From Syntrophomonadaceae bacterium (lineage in GTDB: Bacteria; Bacillota; Dethiobacteria; DTU022; UBA8154), in contig SKTJ01000200.1 in the NCBI GenBank assembly GCA_007122565.1, forward strand, positions 1 to 6,732: DNA of 6,732 nt. The letters run 5' to 3'. The notes beneath the pieces are model-generated. The model saw only the letters and a list, made by a program, of their open reading frames with translations. It was not told where the DNA came from and made no database searches. Positions within the stretch are counted from its first letter, which is position 1; every line of letters starts with the position of its first letter. Below are positions 5,302 to 6,732 of this stretch, one piece after another. A program made the position numbers and the translations under genes.

Positions 5302-5868
5302 CTATTCCGGAAGGTCCCCGTGACAGGTCTTTTCTTCTTTTAATTTTGCCAACTGCTCATTAAGATTTCTTATCTCTTCCAGTAGTTCCAGGACAGTATC
5401 GTTTTTTTCTATCTTAGATGCATGGGATAATCCTGTTTTGTTATCATGTAATTCTTTATTTACGGACAAAATTTCTTCAGCTTTCCTAAATAATTCAGAC
5501 TTATGCCAGGCAAAATTGACTACGTTTGGAGCAGGATCCGGTCCAAAGTCGGGCTCTTTACTCTCGTCGGGTAACCGGACCCTTCCTTTTTGCTTCAATG
5601 GTATTTCAAATCTACCCCTTCGATAAACTCTATGGACATTCTTATCTGCCAGAATCGTGTCATAGGAGAAAAAATTGCATTTTCCCTTTTTTATAATATA
5701 TGCACCCCTGTCTGTTACTACTAAGGTTTCATCCTTCATTCCCCTTACCAGTGCTTTGATATCTTCAGAAATTCGAATATTTTTATCAATAACATTTCTA
5801 ATACTTCCGGGAACATAATCAAACACTATAGAATCTGCTAGAGAACAGACGGTTCTTTTATCCGGCAT
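5302..5868 (-). CDS. Hypothetical protein: possible PH-like N-terminal domain and coiled-coil tail
   Basis: This 188-residue soluble protein has no signal peptide or membrane segment. Residues about 35-75 (IKALVRGMKDETLVVTDRGA, then YIIKKGKCNFFSYDTI) follow the strand pattern of small bacterial PH-like domains of the YokE/SHOCT-linked kind. In those, a line such as 'L-V-x-T-D-R-x-x-Y-x-x-x-G' is followed by a 'Y-x-x-I' strand. A basic, Lys/Arg-rich stretch follows (80-103), then an acidic and proline-containing linker (DESKEPDFGPDPAPN, 103-117). Residues about 145-182 are a heptad-like helix (LELLEEIRNLNEQLAKLKEE), where related proteins often carry a short SHOCT helix instead. The start has AGGGAG nine bases before ATG and a promoter at 5887-5917. 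It is convergent with spoVT and stands alone. The PH-like call was made by eye and could be wrong; oligomerisation by the coiled coil is likely, and function is unknown. Confidence 0.7.
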   Translation of the reverse strand: MPDKRTVCSLADSIVFDYVPGSIRNVIDKNIRISEDIKALVRGMKDETLVVTDRGAYIIKKGKCNFFSYDTILADKNVHRVYRRGRFEIPLKQKGRVRLPDESKEPDFGPDPAPNVVNFAWHKSELFRKAEEILSVNKELHDNKTGLSHASKIEKNDTVLELLEEIRNLNEQLAKLKEEKTCHGDLPE

Positions 5869-5886
5869 TACATATCACTCCCTATC

Positions 5887-5917
5887 TCTATATTCTTTAA
5901 TTATTTCCTATTGTCAA
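5887..5917 (-). promoter_or_regulatory. Promoter of the PH-like gene
   Basis: On the minus strand a perfect TTGACA (5912-5917) is followed by AATATA at 17 bases (5889-5894) or TATAGA at 19 bases (5887-5892). It lies 20-50 bases upstream of the ATG at 5868 and borders the GC-rich repeats at 5927-5961. Confidence 0.45.
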
Positions 5918-6040
5918 CAACCCCGTCCCCGGGACACTCCCCGGACACTCCCCGGGACGCTTCCTCTTCTTCGTCTTCTTTCAACAACACATCATAAAAA
6001 TCCTGCAATATCCATGAAAGGATTGAGCTGACGAAATCTT
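5901..6040 (-). other. Open frame with acidic tail, possible gene remnant
   Basis: On the minus strand a frame without an ATG reads SWILQDFYDVLLKEDEEEEA and then runs into the GC-rich repeats, ending at TAA 5901-5903. An acidic tail like this is typical of a protein C-terminus. The fragment could be the end of a gene lost from this locus. No family is recognised, and the stretch 5969-6060 holds nothing else I can support. Confidence 0.2.
5927..5961. repeat. Three tandem GC-rich repeats of 11-12 bases
   Basis: CCCCGGGACACT (5927-5938), CCCCGGACACT (5939-5949) and CCCCGGGACGCT (5950-5961) follow one another without gaps, preceded by a CCCCGT half unit at 5921. They are far richer in GC than the flanks and share GGGACAC with the hairpin at 6323-6362. 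There are no unique spacers, so this is not a CRISPR array. The sequence resembles the GTCCC/GGGAC palindromic repeats scattered in some Clostridia genomes, but that link is from memory. Confidence 0.7.
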
Positions 6041-6063
6041 AATTTTTAATAATTCTACCCATA

Positions 6064-6273
6064 TTATTCCTCTTCATTTTCCTCTTCCTTGGAATCATAC
6101 CCTGGGAAAGATTTTTTCTTCCCAGCTTTTTTGCAATACCTTCAACAATGCCACCGCTCATACCGGCTACCCCTTCCACTTCTGTGGCAGCCTGCAGTAA
6201 TTGCCACAACATTGTTTGTTATATAAGTAGTTCCACTATCTGAAGATAAGCCTTTAAAGGTTTTTTCTGCCAT
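6064..6273 (-). pseudogene. Broken Asp23/Gls24-family (alkaline-shock) gene
   Basis: From ATG 6273 the frame reads MAEKTFKGLSSDSGTTYITN, then NVVAITAG, and then goes out of frame near 6190. One frame over, the family core continues: AATEVEGVAGMSGGIVEGIA, then KKLGRKNLSQG. That is the conserved ATEVEGVAxMSGG segment of Asp23/Gls24 proteins. Soon after, near 6100, the first frame resumes with YDSKEEENEEE and a stop at 6064-6066, which looks like the acidic C-terminus of this family. The usual 50-60 residues between the GRKNLS segment and the tail (VxVEVGEKEA and EYGVRIPEVA regions) are missing. So the gene has one frameshift plus an internal deletion. Intact members are about 110-125 residues and act in envelope stress. 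No good ribosome binding site precedes the ATG (only GATGAAAG). A sequencing error could explain the frameshift but not the deletion. Confidence 0.75.
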
Positions 6274-6322
6274 TATCTTTCATCCATTATTTAAAAAGGT
6301 CAGGGTTGCGGCAAGATCGAGC

Positions 6323-6362
6323 AGGTGTCCCCTGCATGTGGTTTTTCGTGCAGGGGACACCT
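6323..6362. repeat. Perfect 14-bp hairpin, REP-like
   Basis: AGGTGTCCCCTGCA (6323-6336) and TGCAGGGGACACCT (6349-6362) are exact reverse complements around a 12-base loop containing TTTTT; the stem can extend two more pairs. It lies in the non-coding gap between the DUF2188 gene and the Asp23 pseudogene. It could be the terminator of the DUF2188 gene, although no T tract follows on the minus strand. It may instead be a dispersed palindromic element. Confidence 0.55.
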
Positions 6363-6370
6363 TATCCGTT

Positions 6371-6392
6371 TCAGGGTCATAGCTGCCCCTGA
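6371..6392. repeat. Short inverted repeat downstream of the DUF2188 gene
   Basis: TCAGGG (6371-6376) and CCCTGA (6387-6392) are exact reverse complements around 10 bases. They lie 26 bases past the stop of the DUF2188 gene and, with the 6323-6362 hairpin, form a double stem-loop that may end its transcript. Confidence 0.3.
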
Positions 6393-6417
6393 TAACTACC
6401 TCCTACGTAAGCATGAA

Positions 6418-6732
6418 TTAATATACTTCTTGGAATTTACCTTCAGAATCATGGATCATCACTTTGACAGGTTTGTTTTTTGACATCTTTTTTACCTTAT
6501 CCATAGCTTCTTCTTTTGTGTCGAGAATAAAATATTCGTTACCACCTACTTGTTTAATAATCCATCTATCACCATCAGGAAGAAGATGATGCGTAAAATC
6601 TGAGCTGATTGTTCCTCCCCGACGCTCAAACCATTCTTTCGCTCGAGAAATGGCGATAGGAATTGCTCTTGCATCTTCATAGCCTTCTTCCACTAATTTG
6701 TTCGCTATTTCAATAGCCTTATCTCTTACAGG
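6418..6732 (-). CDS. DUF2188-type protein, C-terminal part (runs off right edge)
   Basis: The frame is open to the window edge, so the N-terminus is missing. The visible 104 residues start PVRDKAIEIANKLVEEGYED, then ARAIPIAISRAKEWFERRGG. That segment is a helical region common in small Firmicute proteins (pattern AxxIAxxLxxEGxxxGRAIxIAxxxAxxW). It is followed by HHLLPDGDRWIIKQVGGNEY, then KEEAMDKVKKMSKNKPVKVM and IHDSEGKFQEVY. The latter half matches the DUF2188 pattern (VxPxxxGWxVKxxGxxxxxxxxxTKxEAxxxAxxxAxxxxxxxxIHxxDGxIxxxxxY), except that the usual Gly-Trp is Asp-Arg-Trp. A GTG at 6693 could be called a start, but the conserved helix clearly continues upstream of it, so that start is wrong. 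The function of the domain is unknown. The gene ends at TAA 6418-6420, upstream of two hairpins. Confidence 0.75.
   Translation of the reverse strand, partial: PVRDKAIEIANKLVEEGYEDARAIPIAISRAKEWFERRGGTISSDFTHHLLPDGDRWIIKQVGGNEYFILDTKEEAMDKVKKMSKNKPVKVMIHDSEGKFQEVY

Noticed and set aside
5438..5626. 62-codon plus-strand frame
   Set aside because: It lies opposite the PH-like gene and has no ribosome site or motif.
5927..5961. CRISPR array
   Set aside because: The units are 11-12 bases with no spacers and no cas genes nearby; they are simple tandem repeats.
6691..6693. GTG 6693 as the start of the DUF2188 gene
   Set aside because: The frame stays open to the window edge and the residues upstream (PVRDKAIEIANKLV) belong to the same conserved helix, so the gene begins outside the window.

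Overview
The window looks like chromosome of an endospore-forming, low-to-mid GC Firmicute of the class Clostridia. The main evidence is a near-canonical spoVT gene, strong AGGAGG-type ribosome binding sites, an OmpR/PhoR-type two-component pair, a Gram-positive style SH3 lipoprotein and the remains of an Asp23/Gls24-family gene. A Peptococcaceae-like lineage is a guess from protein style only. No tRNA, rRNA, insertion sequence, phage module or CRISPR array is visible.

Layout. 1-485 (minus): the 5' part of an MFS transporter gene runs off the left edge. A 43-codon open frame precedes it, overlaps its start as ATGA, and reads like the N-terminus of a metallo-beta-lactamase-fold hydrolase. An extended -10 promoter lies just upstream. 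638-716: a 17-bp perfect hairpin with competing pairings ends the next gene. 737-1219 (minus): a two-CBS-domain protein. 1408-1833 (minus): a lipoprotein with a bacterial SH3 domain. 2084-4359 (plus): a response regulator and a sensor kinase joined by a GTGA overlap, ending in a strong intrinsic terminator at 4433-4471. 4603-5160 (plus): spoVT. 5302-5868 (minus): a protein with a possible PH-like N-terminal domain and a coiled-coil tail, convergent with spoVT across a long bulged hairpin. 5870-6417: a decayed stretch with GC-rich tandem repeats, a frameshifted and internally deleted Asp23/Gls24 gene, and a perfect 14-bp hairpin of REP-like appearance. 6418-6732 (minus): the C-terminal part of a DUF2188-type protein, running off the right edge.

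How the genes work together. The only clear functional unit is the two-component system: a membrane kinase with an extracytoplasmic sensor domain and a DNA-binding OmpR-family regulator, co-translated and ending at a terminator. The divergent lipoprotein with an SH3 domain could be a cell-envelope target of this pair, but only its position suggests that. SpoVT is a forespore regulator and appears to be its own transcription unit. The other genes look independent.

I found no convincing multi-gene novel system. The most interesting items are the truncated hydrolase frame coupled to the transporter, the decaying Asp23 locus with its GC-rich repeats, and the PH-like/coiled-coil protein of unknown function.
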